DNA of 10,125 nt from CAYRTV01 sp964505785 (GCA_964505785.1 CAZDJZ010000045.1:1-10125), one strand, 5' to 3'; positions 1-6,350 are shown, counted from the stretch's first letter. Made by a program: numbers and translations. Notes: generated by a model from the sequence alone, not told the origin.

Positions 1-53
1 ACGCCGGCCTGTCACGCCGGAGGTCGCGAGTTCGAGTCTCGTCGGCCCCGCCA
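1..53 (+). tRNA. tRNA-Asp (GTC), 3' part; 5' end lies outside the window
   Basis: The window opens inside a tRNA. A 5-bp anticodon stem (4-8 with 16-20) encloses a 7-nt loop, with T33 at position 10 and anticodon GTC at 11-13, which reads aspartate codons. It is followed by a variable loop, a T arm containing TTCGAGT, the 3' half of the acceptor stem (GGCCCCG) and an encoded CCA ending at 53. The acceptor 5' half and D arm are missing because the window starts too late. The tRNA converges with the PAD gene, whose stop codon is 25 bp away. No hairpin terminator is visible between them. Confidence 0.95.
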
Positions 54-78
54 GATATTGCCTGTCTCATATAATCAC

Positions 79-1809
79 TTAATCACTGCTTTTTTTAAGC
101 TTCTCTTCCTGAAGAATCTCCCACCAGGGCTCTGCCGGGCCTTTTCTCCGGACATTCGTGGCACAGTGGACTTCGCCGCCCCACATGTGGTAGGTTCCGG
201 CTTCCAGGAAATGAGGGATAAGCGGCAGATCTTTGAGAAGCCGGCGCATTTCTTCCTCCAGCAGGTCCGTCCCTTCCGCCACCGGGCCTTTGGGGGCGGC
301 AATGAAGATATGCCCATTCAATAGGGCGGAATTGACCATGTTCGGGACAATGGCGGCCCCGTTTTTGTTAAACAGGCAGGGAACCCGGATGAAATCCTCT
401 TCATTTAATCCCAGTTCCGCTTTGAACAGGCCGATGTTCGGTTCAATCCGGTCTTTCTGAAGGGCTTTGTTCCAATCCAAAAGCTCGCGATTCCTGAAGA
501 GAGAGGAGACCGTGATTTTTTCCTTTTCGTAAGGAGCAAACATCTGGTGATCGCCAAGGCCCTCATCCATCCATCTCTCCAGGAGAGCTATCATGGAGGA
601 TGTATCCACCACCAAAACTTTAAAAGGGCGCTCAGGGGAATCTGAAGGGACAAAGCTGACCACCTCGTCCACATGCTTGATGAGCAGCCAGCCGGTATCC
701 AGGCGGATCAAAGGGGCCTGGACTTTCTGTGCTTCCAGCATCGCAACAATTTTTGGATTTAACGAGGCCTCTTCCGGTCCCTCCGGATTGAATCCGTAAA
801 AGATACGGCCGCAGGGATATTCGGGAACAGGCGGGGTCACTTCAAGATTCCCGTACCAGTCCAGCCACCCGTTTCCGCCTCTTCCGCCGGCATAGGCTTG
901 CCTGAACTCGCTGACCTGCAGCCACCCGAAGTCAGGCCCCAGCAACTCGTTTTTTGGGTACTCATCAAGGGAGCGATTTCGATTGGCCTTAAGCACGACA
1001 TTCATTCTCTGACCAGGGATTTCAGAATATCCGATTTCCATGGTGTCCTGAAACCAGATATCGTAGGGACCGTAAGGGTCGCCGGACGGCAGCACGGCCA
1101 GTTCAGCCCCGGCTTGGGGGACAAGCCGGCGGAGGCTTTCGAGAAAGGCGTCATTTCTGCCCGGGAACCCCCGAACATAAAGCGTTTTTCCCGGTTGGAG
1201 GTTGGAGAGAAGCATAAACGGCGCTGCTTTTAAAAGGACGGAATCCGTTTGCGTTTCGCCCCCGGGCGGAGTGATGGCCATGGTCACGATTGTCTCTCCA
1301 TTCCAGTCTGCATTCGCATAAGAGTTGGCTTCTATCCTCAATTCCAGATCGCTTTGTCTCAAGTCAGCCGGATCAAGTACGGCTTCTCCGGGAGGAAAAA
1401 GAGAAGCATATTTACCTTCCCGGTTTTTATAAAAGAGGCGGATGCGGGATCGAGAGCCTTCGTCGACTGAGACCGCAATCCGGGCGTTTTCATTTAGATT
1501 GGGCATTTGTTTTATCCGGATAGCGGCCAGGTCCTTGAGATCATCCGGGCCGTTGACCGCATCATCGGCATAGTCCGGCTTCCGGGTGTTTAAATCGCTG
1601 TCGTTATTGTTGAAAAAAAGCGCTCCCCTTTCCATTGTCCAGCTGTTTTTTCCGGGACCATCCATCTGGAAATTGATCAGGCCGTCCCCGTCGGTATCGG
1701 CCGTGATTTCCAGCTCAGCCCGGGATCCGCATCCGGTGCTGAGAATTATCAGGGCCGGAAGCATTATCCCTGCAAAGAAAGATGTGGTTTTTGTGGTTTG
1801 TATGGACAT
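79..1809 (-). CDS. Predicted lipoprotein protein-arginine deiminase (PAD family)
   Basis: 576 aa. Expected to deiminate protein arginine to citrulline, acting outside the cytoplasmic membrane. Residues 1-27 form a lipoprotein-type signal: a hydrophobic stretch (11-24), then STGC with candidate lipidated Cys27. Ser at -3 is not the ideal Leu. The first segment contains a DTDGDG acidic motif (38-43) followed by a tract rich in Asn/Asp, resembling the Ca-binding middle domain of animal PADs. The C-terminal two thirds match the PAD catalytic domain. Asp255 (WFQDTMEIG), His379 and Asp381 (HVDEVVSFVP) and Cys549 (GGEVHCATNVRR) correspond to human PAD4 Asp350, His471, Asp473 and Cys645. PNMVNSALL and GNLEVTPPV are further family signatures. 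The N-terminal animal PAD domain is absent, so the protein is shorter than the roughly 660 aa of animal enzymes. This is not the Porphyromonas PPAD/agmatine-deiminase type. The start is supported by GGAGGT (1814-1819) 4 nt upstream. Family call firm; lipidation and export predicted. Confidence 0.93.
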   Translation of the reverse strand: MSIQTTKTTSFFAGIMLPALIILSTGCGSRAELEITADTDGDGLINFQMDGPGKNSWTMERGALFFNNNDSDLNTRKPDYADDAVNGPDDLKDLAAIRIKQMPNLNENARIAVSVDEGSRSRIRLFYKNREGKYASLFPPGEAVLDPADLRQSDLELRIEANSYANADWNGETIVTMAITPPGGETQTDSVLLKAAPFMLLSNLQPGKTLYVRGFPGRNDAFLESLRRLVPQAGAELAVLPSGDPYGPYDIWFQDTMEIGYSEIPGQRMNVVLKANRNRSLDEYPKNELLGPDFGWLQVSEFRQAYAGGRGGNGWLDWYGNLEVTPPVPEYPCGRIFYGFNPEGPEEASLNPKIVAMLEAQKVQAPLIRLDTGWLLIKHVDEVVSFVPSDSPERPFKVLVVDTSSMIALLERWMDEGLGDHQMFAPYEKEKITVSSLFRNRELLDWNKALQKDRIEPNIGLFKAELGLNEEDFIRVPCLFNKNGAAIVPNMVNSALLNGHIFIAAPKGPVAEGTDLLEEEMRRLLKDLPLIPHFLEAGTYHMWGGEVHCATNVRRKGPAEPWWEILQEEKLKKSSD

Positions 1810-1821
1810 GAGGACCTCCGC

Positions 1822-1920
1822 TCAGATTCCGGCCTCGCTCTCCTCCCCTTCGGAGAGGATCCTTGCCCGCTCGGCCTCCATATGGCCGGCGATGACATGA
1901 TTCATATTCTTTGCGGCCAT
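1822..1920 (-). CDS. Possible 32-aa ORF just upstream of the PAD gene
   Basis: An ATG-to-TGA frame begins MAAKNMNHVIAGHM and ends EESEAGI. It stops 12 nt before the PAD start, with the PAD Shine-Dalgarno lying in that gap. Third codon positions are mostly G or C and the composition is protein-like (Glu/Ala-rich, amphipathic). No clear Shine-Dalgarno precedes the first ATG, and an in-frame stop sits directly upstream. It could be a short leader peptide coupled to PAD translation, the tail of a decayed gene, or chance. I do not recognise it. Confidence 0.22.
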   Translation of the reverse strand: MAAKNMNHVIAGHMEAERARILSEGEESEAGI

Positions 1921-1957
1921 TCATGATGAGACTTTCATCGTTTCTGGTGTTTTATAT

Positions 1958-3556
1958 TCATGATTGATTCATGATTTTTGAGGCTGCAAATGAACCTGTT
2001 AAAATGGCGGTGGGAATTCCCGCCGGGCTGTAAGTCCATTGGCCGGCCTGGAAGACATGCGGGATAGGCGTTTTGACGGACGAGGCAATTTTCAGCAGAT
2101 TATGGACCACGGGAATGCCCGTTTCATTGGACCATCCCACAATGGCGCCCTCCGAGCTGCCGACAACATTCTGAATCGTCAGCGGTGTGGATGAGAATTG
2201 AAGAATCACTTTGTCCTTTAAGTTTGGATAAATAGACTGGCTTAAAGTGTCCAGCATCCGGTTTTCGACTTCGGTTTTAAATGTGTCATACCATCCGGCG
2301 TCCTGCACTTTTTTGATCAAATCATATTCAAACAAGAGGCTGATGATCAGTCCGGTTTTGCCTTCAGGCGCCAGGGAAGCTTGGCGGAGAGCCGGGATTG
2401 AAATTTCATATGTGTTTAACCGGCAGAATGTATCCACCCATCGAAGGATGTCTCTCTTGGTCAGGTTATCAAAATTTTGCAGCAGGGATTGGAGTTCGGA
2501 GCGGTGCGTATTCCCCAGGCCTTTTTTGGAGGGGGTGTAAAAGAAATGTTCGCTGCAAATGGATTTGAATGTCTCCGGGGGCTCATCCGCGCCGATAAAC
2601 AAGGTGAAAATCGAATCTTCCCCGTGTTTTGACAGGTACATATCTTTTTTTTGTTCAATTTTCCTGACTGTTTTAGGCAGCATATTTTTTGTATTCAGGC
2701 GCCGGTATAAGGTTGTTAAATCCGAGCACCAAATGAGCCGGTCATACTCATATGAATTCCCTTTGCTGTCGATGACTTTTTTTTCGAATGGGACGACTTC
2801 CGTTATTTCCGTTTCACATTGGATCTGACCGCCCCAATCGGTGATCTTCCGCTTCATAGCTTCGGGCAATGAACGGGTTCCGTCCTTGGGGTATACATAA
2901 TCGAGATAAACATAAAAATATCCCAAGGCAAAGAAATAGGGAGTCTTCTTAAAGAAATGCTGGCTTATAATGTCGATGAGGGATTGATGGGAGGATAATT
3001 CAGCCAAAACATCCTCAACCGGTTCCTGCATGCGGTTAATTCGCATCATTGTATATAAGAATTTAGGCAGCCATGGAAGCAATTCCTGCAGGAGAAAATT
3101 TTTGTCTTCTTTTAAGTTTTTAAAATTGGGATTGTCAATCCCGTATAACACCGCCGTATGTTTAAGAACCCTTTTTATTTTCGCAATAATTTTTTCGATA
3201 TCCCTGGTACTTTCCGGATAGAATTTCTCCAGCATGTGCTTATAATCATCTAAATTGTTTTTTGATGTGACGGTGAGTACCTCATCTTCCATTCCAATAG
3301 AAACGGTATTGGGGAGCAGCTCAAGGTCAAGGTCCAGCTGCCTGACCATCGGCTTGATGATGCCGGAATTGATAAGTGCGCGTGCCCCTGAATCAAATAC
3401 AAAGCCTTCCCGCTCAAAAGAATTGAGCAGTCCCCCGCACCGGCTGTTTTTTTCCAGCAACAGCACTTCGTATCCCTCCCGGGATAAGTAGGCGGCGGCT
3501 GTTAATCCGGACATCCCCGCCCCGACAATCACCACGCGCTGGTCTGCTGTCTTCAT
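1958..3556 (-). CDS. FAD-dependent oxidoreductase, phytoene desaturase / carotenoid isomerase / RetSat-like
   Basis: 532 aa, the usual length of the COG1233 flavoprotein group (CrtI, CrtISO, retinol saturase). Residues 8-23 hold the FAD dinucleotide fold VIVGAGMSGLTAAAYL, with Gly12, Gly14 and Gly17 of GxGxxG. Glu35 ends the second strand (LLLEK), and CGGLLNSFEREGFVFDSGA (40-58) is the typical second FAD contact. The C-terminus (from about 502, FQAGQWTYSPAGIPTAILTG) is the conserved FAD-closing segment. Known members desaturate, isomerise or saturate polyene and isoprenoid chains. The actual substrate here cannot be read from sequence. The start codon overlaps the SDR stop codon (ATGA, 3553-3556), which implies translational coupling. 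With the SDR and NTF2-like genes it probably forms one redox module. An amine-oxidase-like activity is a less likely alternative. No phytoene synthase or other carotenoid gene is present in the window. Confidence 0.85.
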   Translation of the reverse strand: MKTADQRVVIVGAGMSGLTAAAYLSREGYEVLLLEKNSRCGGLLNSFEREGFVFDSGARALINSGIIKPMVRQLDLDLELLPNTVSIGMEDEVLTVTSKNNLDDYKHMLEKFYPESTRDIEKIIAKIKRVLKHTAVLYGIDNPNFKNLKEDKNFLLQELLPWLPKFLYTMMRINRMQEPVEDVLAELSSHQSLIDIISQHFFKKTPYFFALGYFYVYLDYVYPKDGTRSLPEAMKRKITDWGGQIQCETEITEVVPFEKKVIDSKGNSYEYDRLIWCSDLTTLYRRLNTKNMLPKTVRKIEQKKDMYLSKHGEDSIFTLFIGADEPPETFKSICSEHFFYTPSKKGLGNTHRSELQSLLQNFDNLTKRDILRWVDTFCRLNTYEISIPALRQASLAPEGKTGLIISLLFEYDLIKKVQDAGWYDTFKTEVENRMLDTLSQSIYPNLKDKVILQFSSTPLTIQNVVGSSEGAIVGWSNETGIPVVHNLLKIASSVKTPIPHVFQAGQWTYSPAGIPTAILTGSFAASKIMNQS

Positions 3557-4491
3557 TTAAGTCTCCCCAATTCGATACTCAATGTCCAGAGTTTGTCCGC
3601 TGTTTCCATATCCAGCGCATGGGGCGCCGGCTTTTCTATGGTGGTGAGATTGAAAAATTTCCCGCTGACTCCTTCAATTTCTTTGGATACGCCTAGATAA
3701 TACAGGGCAACCGCGGAAATCATGGGATCCCGGGCGTAGGGATTGATGAATTTATGCTTGTAAAACCGGTAAAGAGAACCGTTATTTTCCCCCAAATTTG
3801 TTTTAACATTGCCCGGGTGCATGGCATTGATCGTTGACGAGCTGCCAGAAAAATATTCTTTAAATTTATACATGGCAAGAATCTGCGCGGTTTTAGCCGA
3901 GCCGTATCCGCGTAATCCCGTATAATGATGGTTATCCCAGCGCAGGTCATCCAAGTGAATACCTGAAAGGGCAAAGCGGTGTCCTTCAGAATTCACATGA
4001 ATGATCCGCATTCCTCCCTGGGTTTTGGCTTTGTCTTTAAGGATATAATTGATGATAAAATGGCCGAGATGATTCACCTGAAAGACAAGTTCCAGGCCAT
4101 CTTCCGTGAATTGCCTGGTGGTGGAAAAGACGCCTGCATTGTGGATAAGAACATCAATATCCTTATCCAGATCCAGGAGTTCCTGCCCGATTTTATGGGC
4201 GTCATCTAAACGGGAATAATCGGCAATCTTATACGTGCATTCCACGCCGTATTCCCGGCTTATTTCCCGGCAAAGGTTTTTGGATTTATCTTCATTTCTA
4301 TTGACAATCAGAAGATTCGCGCCGTGGGAGGCGTATTCTCTTGCCGTCAAGTATCCTATTCCGGATGTTGCGCCTGTAATAACGACAAACCGCTCTTCAA
4401 AATCATCGGTGCATTCTTTCGGATCAGCCCGGTTATTCCGCCGCATATCTTTGACATCAGACCATTCCCATTGTTTTAAATATTTATTCAC
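3553..4491 (-). CDS. Short-chain dehydrogenase/reductase, retinol-dehydrogenase-like
   Basis: 312 aa with a GTG start. It is probably an NAD(P)-dependent alcohol/carbonyl oxidoreductase in the cytoplasm. After a 33-residue N-terminal extension the Rossmann fold begins: TGATSGIG (39-46) binds the dinucleotide, HNAG (117-120) stabilises the beta sheet, and Asn140 sits in VNHLGHF. Catalytic Ser168 lies in HVNSEGH, and Tyr196 and Lys200 in YGSAK. The 28-residue Ser-to-Tyr distance and the HPGNVKTNLG segment fit the retinol-dehydrogenase/WW-oxidoreductase branch better than simple FabG-type SDRs. The start lies 4 nt after the NTF2-like stop, with only a weak GGG upstream, so translation is likely coupled. 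Another in-frame Met (16) would drop part of the extension but keep the full fold. Together with the downstream FAD enzyme it suggests stepwise oxidation and reduction of a lipid or isoprenoid alcohol; this is inference. Confidence 0.9.
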   Translation of the reverse strand: MNKYLKQWEWSDVKDMRRNNRADPKECTDDFEERFVVITGATSGIGYLTAREYASHGANLLIVNRNEDKSKNLCREISREYGVECTYKIADYSRLDDAHKIGQELLDLDKDIDVLIHNAGVFSTTRQFTEDGLELVFQVNHLGHFIINYILKDKAKTQGGMRIIHVNSEGHRFALSGIHLDDLRWDNHHYTGLRGYGSAKTAQILAMYKFKEYFSGSSSTINAMHPGNVKTNLGENNGSLYRFYKHKFINPYARDPMISAVALYYLGVSKEIEGVSGKFFNLTTIEKPAPHALDMETADKLWTLSIELGRLK

Positions 4492-4495
4492 GTTA

Positions 4496-4945
4496 TTACC
4501 CGAATTTTTTCTTCATAAATTTTCTGTATCCTTTACCAAACCGCGGTATATTATCGAAAATATCTCCCCATAGATCAAAATAATCGCGCTGCTCAATGAT
4601 CTTGCCGTCGTCATTTAATGTGATGCGGCTTGTGCCGTAAAGCGAGGATTTAGGATATTTTTTAAACCGCAGTATCATTTCCCATTCCATAAAGATGATA
4701 TTCCCGTCCATTGTCTTATGGTGGATGATGAATTCAAGATCTTTTGACCGTTCTGTCAACCGTTCGGTCATGGCGGTAAATTTTTTTATGCCGCGGATTT
4801 CCTGGATGGAATCACGGAAGGTTATGTCTTGGTGATAATAAGGGAGAATATGAGACCAGTCAGGTTTGCCGTCTGTTTTATATATTCGTGTCCAAAGTTC
4901 GGCGAACTGTTCGATGTTTTTGATTCTTTTACTCATATCGCTCAC
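4496..4945 (-). CDS. NTF2/SnoaL-like small protein, first gene of the redox operon
   Basis: 149 aa with a GTG start at 4945. An ATG at 4936 would give 146 aa. The upstream signals are GGAA 5 nt before the GTG and a weak GTGAG before the ATG, so the start is uncertain. It has the length and pattern of the NTF2-like/SnoaL fold: an N-terminal helix (FAELWTRIY), the PYYHQDITFRDSI segment, a central WEMILRF strand, and a final strand-turn with YFDLWGDIF. The last residues are very basic (KGYRKFMKKKFG), a possible membrane or anion contact. The fold serves as isomerase, cyclase, dehydratase or mere ligand-binding protein, so no reaction can be assigned. It is separated by 4 nt from the SDR gene and heads the cluster, which suggests it handles the same hydrophobic substrate. 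Confidence 0.78.
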   Translation of the reverse strand: MSDMSKRIKNIEQFAELWTRIYKTDGKPDWSHILPYYHQDITFRDSIQEIRGIKKFTAMTERLTERSKDLEFIIHHKTMDGNIIFMEWEMILRFKKYPKSSLYGTSRITLNDDGKIIEQRDYFDLWGDIFDNIPRFGKGYRKFMKKKFG

Positions 4946-4972
4946 TTATGTTCCATAGCCTAACCTGAATTA

Positions 4973-5001
4973 TTCATAAAAAAATTGCGATGTTTTTGCA
5001 A
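4973..5001 (-). promoter_or_regulatory. Weak sigma-70-like promoter inside MITE-like element 1
   Basis: Reading the minus strand, TTGCAA (4996-5001) and TATGAA (4973-4978) are 17 bp apart, each matching 4 of 6 consensus bases. Initiation would fall near 4966, giving a short leader to the NTF2-like start. It is weaker than the promoter at 5260-5289, and AT-rich DNA often yields such matches. Confidence 0.25.
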
Positions 5002-5094
5002 GTTCTTTTTTATCAGCGATTAACATGATTTTTATTGAAAGTTCAAATTGAAAGATTTTCATTTGCACATTTATATTATAATCGCAATTTTTTT
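4978..5094. repeat. Perfect 14-bp inverted repeat nested in MITE-like element 1
   Basis: AAAAAAATTGCGAT (4978-4991) is exactly complementary to ATCGCAATTTTTTT (5081-5094), with 89 bp of AT-rich sequence between. It could mark the edge of a nested sub-element or form a long-loop hairpin. No ORF is inside. Confidence 0.7.
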
Positions 5095-5234
5095 ACCCTT
5101 CGCGCGGGCCGAATCTCACCGCATCTTTCGGTTTGCAGCTCGTCGTAGTGAAGTACCACGACTTCCTCGCCGCAAACCAAAATCTGCGTCAATCTCGACC
5201 CGTGAATAATCAAGGTTAGAAAAAAATGAAAAAT

Positions 5235-5254
5235 AGTTATCAGCTTTTATAACT
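5235..5254 (-). promoter_or_regulatory. Palindrome at the predicted start of the PAD-operon transcript (possible operator or attenuator)
   Basis: AGTTAT (5235-5240) and ATAACT (5249-5254) form a 6-bp inverted repeat around an 8-nt centre. It overlaps the predicted initiation site of the promoter at 5260-5289. On the minus strand it is followed by a T-rich run (down to about 5222), so it could act as a repressor site or as a weak AT-rich terminator at the very start of the transcript. Confidence 0.3.
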
Positions 5255-5259
5255 TCACA

Positions 5260-5289
5260 ATTATTGTTGAGCGATGACCGGGATGTCAA
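5260..5289 (-). promoter_or_regulatory. Sigma-70 promoter, probably for the NTF2-SDR-FAD-PAD operon
   Basis: On the minus strand a perfect -35 TTGACA (5284-5289) is followed after 18 bp by AATAAT (5260-5265, 5 of 6). Initiation is expected near 5253. It sits just downstream of the HPF-CSD terminator and points to the operon, leaving a leader of about 300 nt that spans MITE-like element 1. Confidence 0.6.
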
Positions 5290-5291
5290 GC

Positions 5292-5312
5292 AAAAAATGT
5301 GCAAAAAAGCAC
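5292..5312 (-). terminator. Weak rho-independent terminator after the HPF-CSD gene
   Basis: On the minus strand GTGC (5309-5312) pairs with GCAC (5299-5302) around a 6-T loop, followed by an A and six Ts. The stem is only 4 bp, so efficiency is doubtful. Its place about 75 bp beyond the HPF-CSD stop and just before a new promoter supports the call. Confidence 0.45.
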
Positions 5313-5385
5313 GAATTAATAAAAAAGACGGCGAGCTAAAATAATTTTGATTCAGTTCAAATAGAGAGAGTAACCGTATACCGGG

Positions 5386-5979
5386 CTATTTCTTTTCCTG
5401 CTTTTGTTCACTTCTTGCACCGGGTTTATCTTCGATCTGGACGGTACTGGCCTGCAGACCTTTTTGTCCCATTTCTTCGGTAAAACGAACCCCGGTCCCT
5501 ATTTCCAAACGGTCAAAATCATTATGTAAAACACTATTACGGTGAAAAAATATTTCCCGGTCTCCTATTGTCCGCAGAAATCCGCAGCCTTCGTCTGGAA
5601 AAAGTTTGGATACTACAGCCCCTGCCTGCTGCTGGGGATGGGTTTTGGTTTCTCCTCTTTGTTTATCTATAAGTTTTTTCACTCGCCGCCGGGTGGAATT
5701 GAACACATTTCGAATAACTGCCGGCAGGTCTTCATGCATTTTGCCTTCCCCGGGCTTATGAACGACCACGATTTGCGGATTGCCGGGGGCCTCAATTTCC
5801 AGCCTCACCCGGTAAGGGCTTCCAGTGCGGGGATGTTTATGCGGTTTTTCCACGGCCAGACTGCCTCCGATGAGATTGTCATGGATTTTTTCAAGTTTAT
5901 TGGTTTCATCTTCGATCAGACCAAGCAGGTTATCGTTTCTCTCCACATTCCGGAATGTCACTTCTAATGGTTTTTGCAT
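5386..5979 (-). CDS. HPF/RaiA-type ribosome-associated protein fused to a cold-shock domain
   Basis: 197 aa. Residues about 4-108 match the HPF/RaiA (sigma-54 modulation/S30EA) domain: LEVTFRNVERNDNLLGLIED at the start, then strand YRVRLEIEAP, the INVVV-like IVVVHKPG and a helix with basic STRRRVKKLID. This domain binds the 30S decoding region and silences or stores ribosomes. Residues about 119-181 are a CspA-like OB fold with RNP1-like GCGFLRT (131-137) and RNP2-like REIFFHRNSV (141-150). RNP1 usually reads KGFGFI, so one aromatic is replaced by Cys. The tail is charged (EQKQEKK). ATG 5979 is chosen because AGGAGG (5986-5991) lies 6 nt upstream; a TTG start further up would include the Shine-Dalgarno itself. 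Predicted role: ribosome hibernation with added RNA contact under starvation or cold. A sigma-54-type promoter precedes it (6020-6035). Confidence 0.9.
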   Translation of the reverse strand: MQKPLEVTFRNVERNDNLLGLIEDETNKLEKIHDNLIGGSLAVEKPHKHPRTGSPYRVRLEIEAPGNPQIVVVHKPGEGKMHEDLPAVIRNVFNSTRRRVKKLIDKQRGETKTHPQQQAGAVVSKLFPDEGCGFLRTIGDREIFFHRNSVLHNDFDRLEIGTGVRFTEEMGQKGLQASTVQIEDKPGARSEQKQEKK

Positions 5980-6019
5980 AAAGAGCCTCCTTTTCAAATA
6001 TGTTCCAGAAAAAAAATAT

Positions 6020-6035
6020 GCAAATATAATGCCAA
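6020..6035 (-). promoter_or_regulatory. Sigma-54 (RpoN) -24/-12 promoter for the HPF-CSD gene
   Basis: The minus strand reads TTGGCATTATATTTGC, then A. This fits the RpoN consensus TTGGCAC-N5-TTGC with GG and GC separated by exactly 10 bp. The -12 GC is at 6020-6021, so transcription should start near 6008, about 29 nt before the ATG at 5979. Sigma-54 promoters need an activator ATPase; no obvious activator site is visible upstream. Confidence 0.6.
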
Positions 6036-6197
6036 GTTGCTTATTTTACTGAAATCAGAGGTAATCGAAAAAGAGCGGAAGAAAATAAGGCAATTTAAAC
6101 AACTTCGGACGTCTTTTTATTCCGGAAATGTCCACTTTGATACAACATTTCAACGTATGGCCGGATTAAACGACAGAACTAAAGTAAAAGAGAAGGG

Positions 6198-6323
6198 GTT
6201 GCTGGCTGTAGAATCAGCAAAAGGGGGTTATTGGAGGGGGTCTCGTCCAGCCAGCGCAACGAGATTTTCTGTATTCTATCAGAAAGCCTCATTGCGTACA
6301 TCACCTTTACCGGTGATTTTTTT
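6198..6323 (+). ncRNA. Candidate structured small RNA upstream of ssrA
   Basis: This plus-strand stretch of non-coding DNA can form three successive structures. First, an 11-bp stem with a 2-nt bulge: 6198-6208 (GTTGCTGGCTG) with 6248-6260. Second, a hairpin TTTCTG/CAGAAA (6266-6271 / 6280-6285). Third, a perfect terminator hairpin with seven Ts (6300-6323). An alternative stem TCTCGT/ACGAGA (6241-6246 / 6259-6264) overlaps the first. The 5' end and promoter are not clear; the 5' boundary given is just the first paired base. I do not recognise it as 6S, SRP RNA or RNase P. It could also be the tail of a decayed gene. Confidence 0.38.
6300..6323 (+). terminator. Rho-independent terminator before the ssrA promoter
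   Basis: ATCACC (6300-6305) and GGTGAT (6312-6317) form a perfect 6-bp stem with a 6-nt loop, followed by a run of seven Ts (6317-6323). It acts on the plus strand only. No protein gene ends just upstream, which points to an untranslated transcript. Confidence 0.75.
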
Positions 6324-6350
6324 ATTCTAAAAGAGTAATCTTTTCACAGG

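Larger units (their letters stand above)
4964..5215. mobile_element. MITE-like element 1 with terminal inverted repeats
   Basis: The left end CCTGAATTATTCAT (4964-4977) and the right end GTGAATAATCAAGG (5202-5215) are imperfect inverted repeats (11 of 14). The flanks CTAA and TTAG are each one base from TTAA, the duplication seen at the second element. The interior has two modules. The left is AT-rich and bounded by the perfect 14-bp inverted repeat 4978-4991 / 5081-5094. The right, 5110-5197, is a long imperfect palindrome (GGTTTGC 5130-5136 with GCAAACC 5172-5178, GTCGT with ACGAC nearer the tip). No transposase is encoded, so it would be non-autonomous. It lies between the best promoter for the PAD operon and its first gene. 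Confidence 0.65.

Noticed and set aside
1715..1924. 69-aa minus-strand ORF overlapping the PAD start
   Set aside because: It is out of frame with PAD, overlaps its signal peptide and has an unlikely composition. The 32-codon frame beside it is more coding-like.
4235..4573. 112-aa plus-strand ORF
   Set aside because: Antisense to the SDR and NTF2-like genes, with no ribosome-binding site or recognisable domain.
5116..5304. 62-aa minus-strand ORF
   Set aside because: It lies in the MITE-like element and promoter region; the frame is created by the palindromic repeat.
5542..5967. 141-aa plus-strand ORF
   Set aside because: A shadow of the HPF-CSD gene, which has recognisable domains on the other strand.
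5974..6330. 118-aa plus-strand ORF
   Set aside because: It overlaps the HPF-CSD Shine-Dalgarno, spans the sigma-54 site and runs through a terminator hairpin and its T-run. It has no ribosome site and does not look like a protein.
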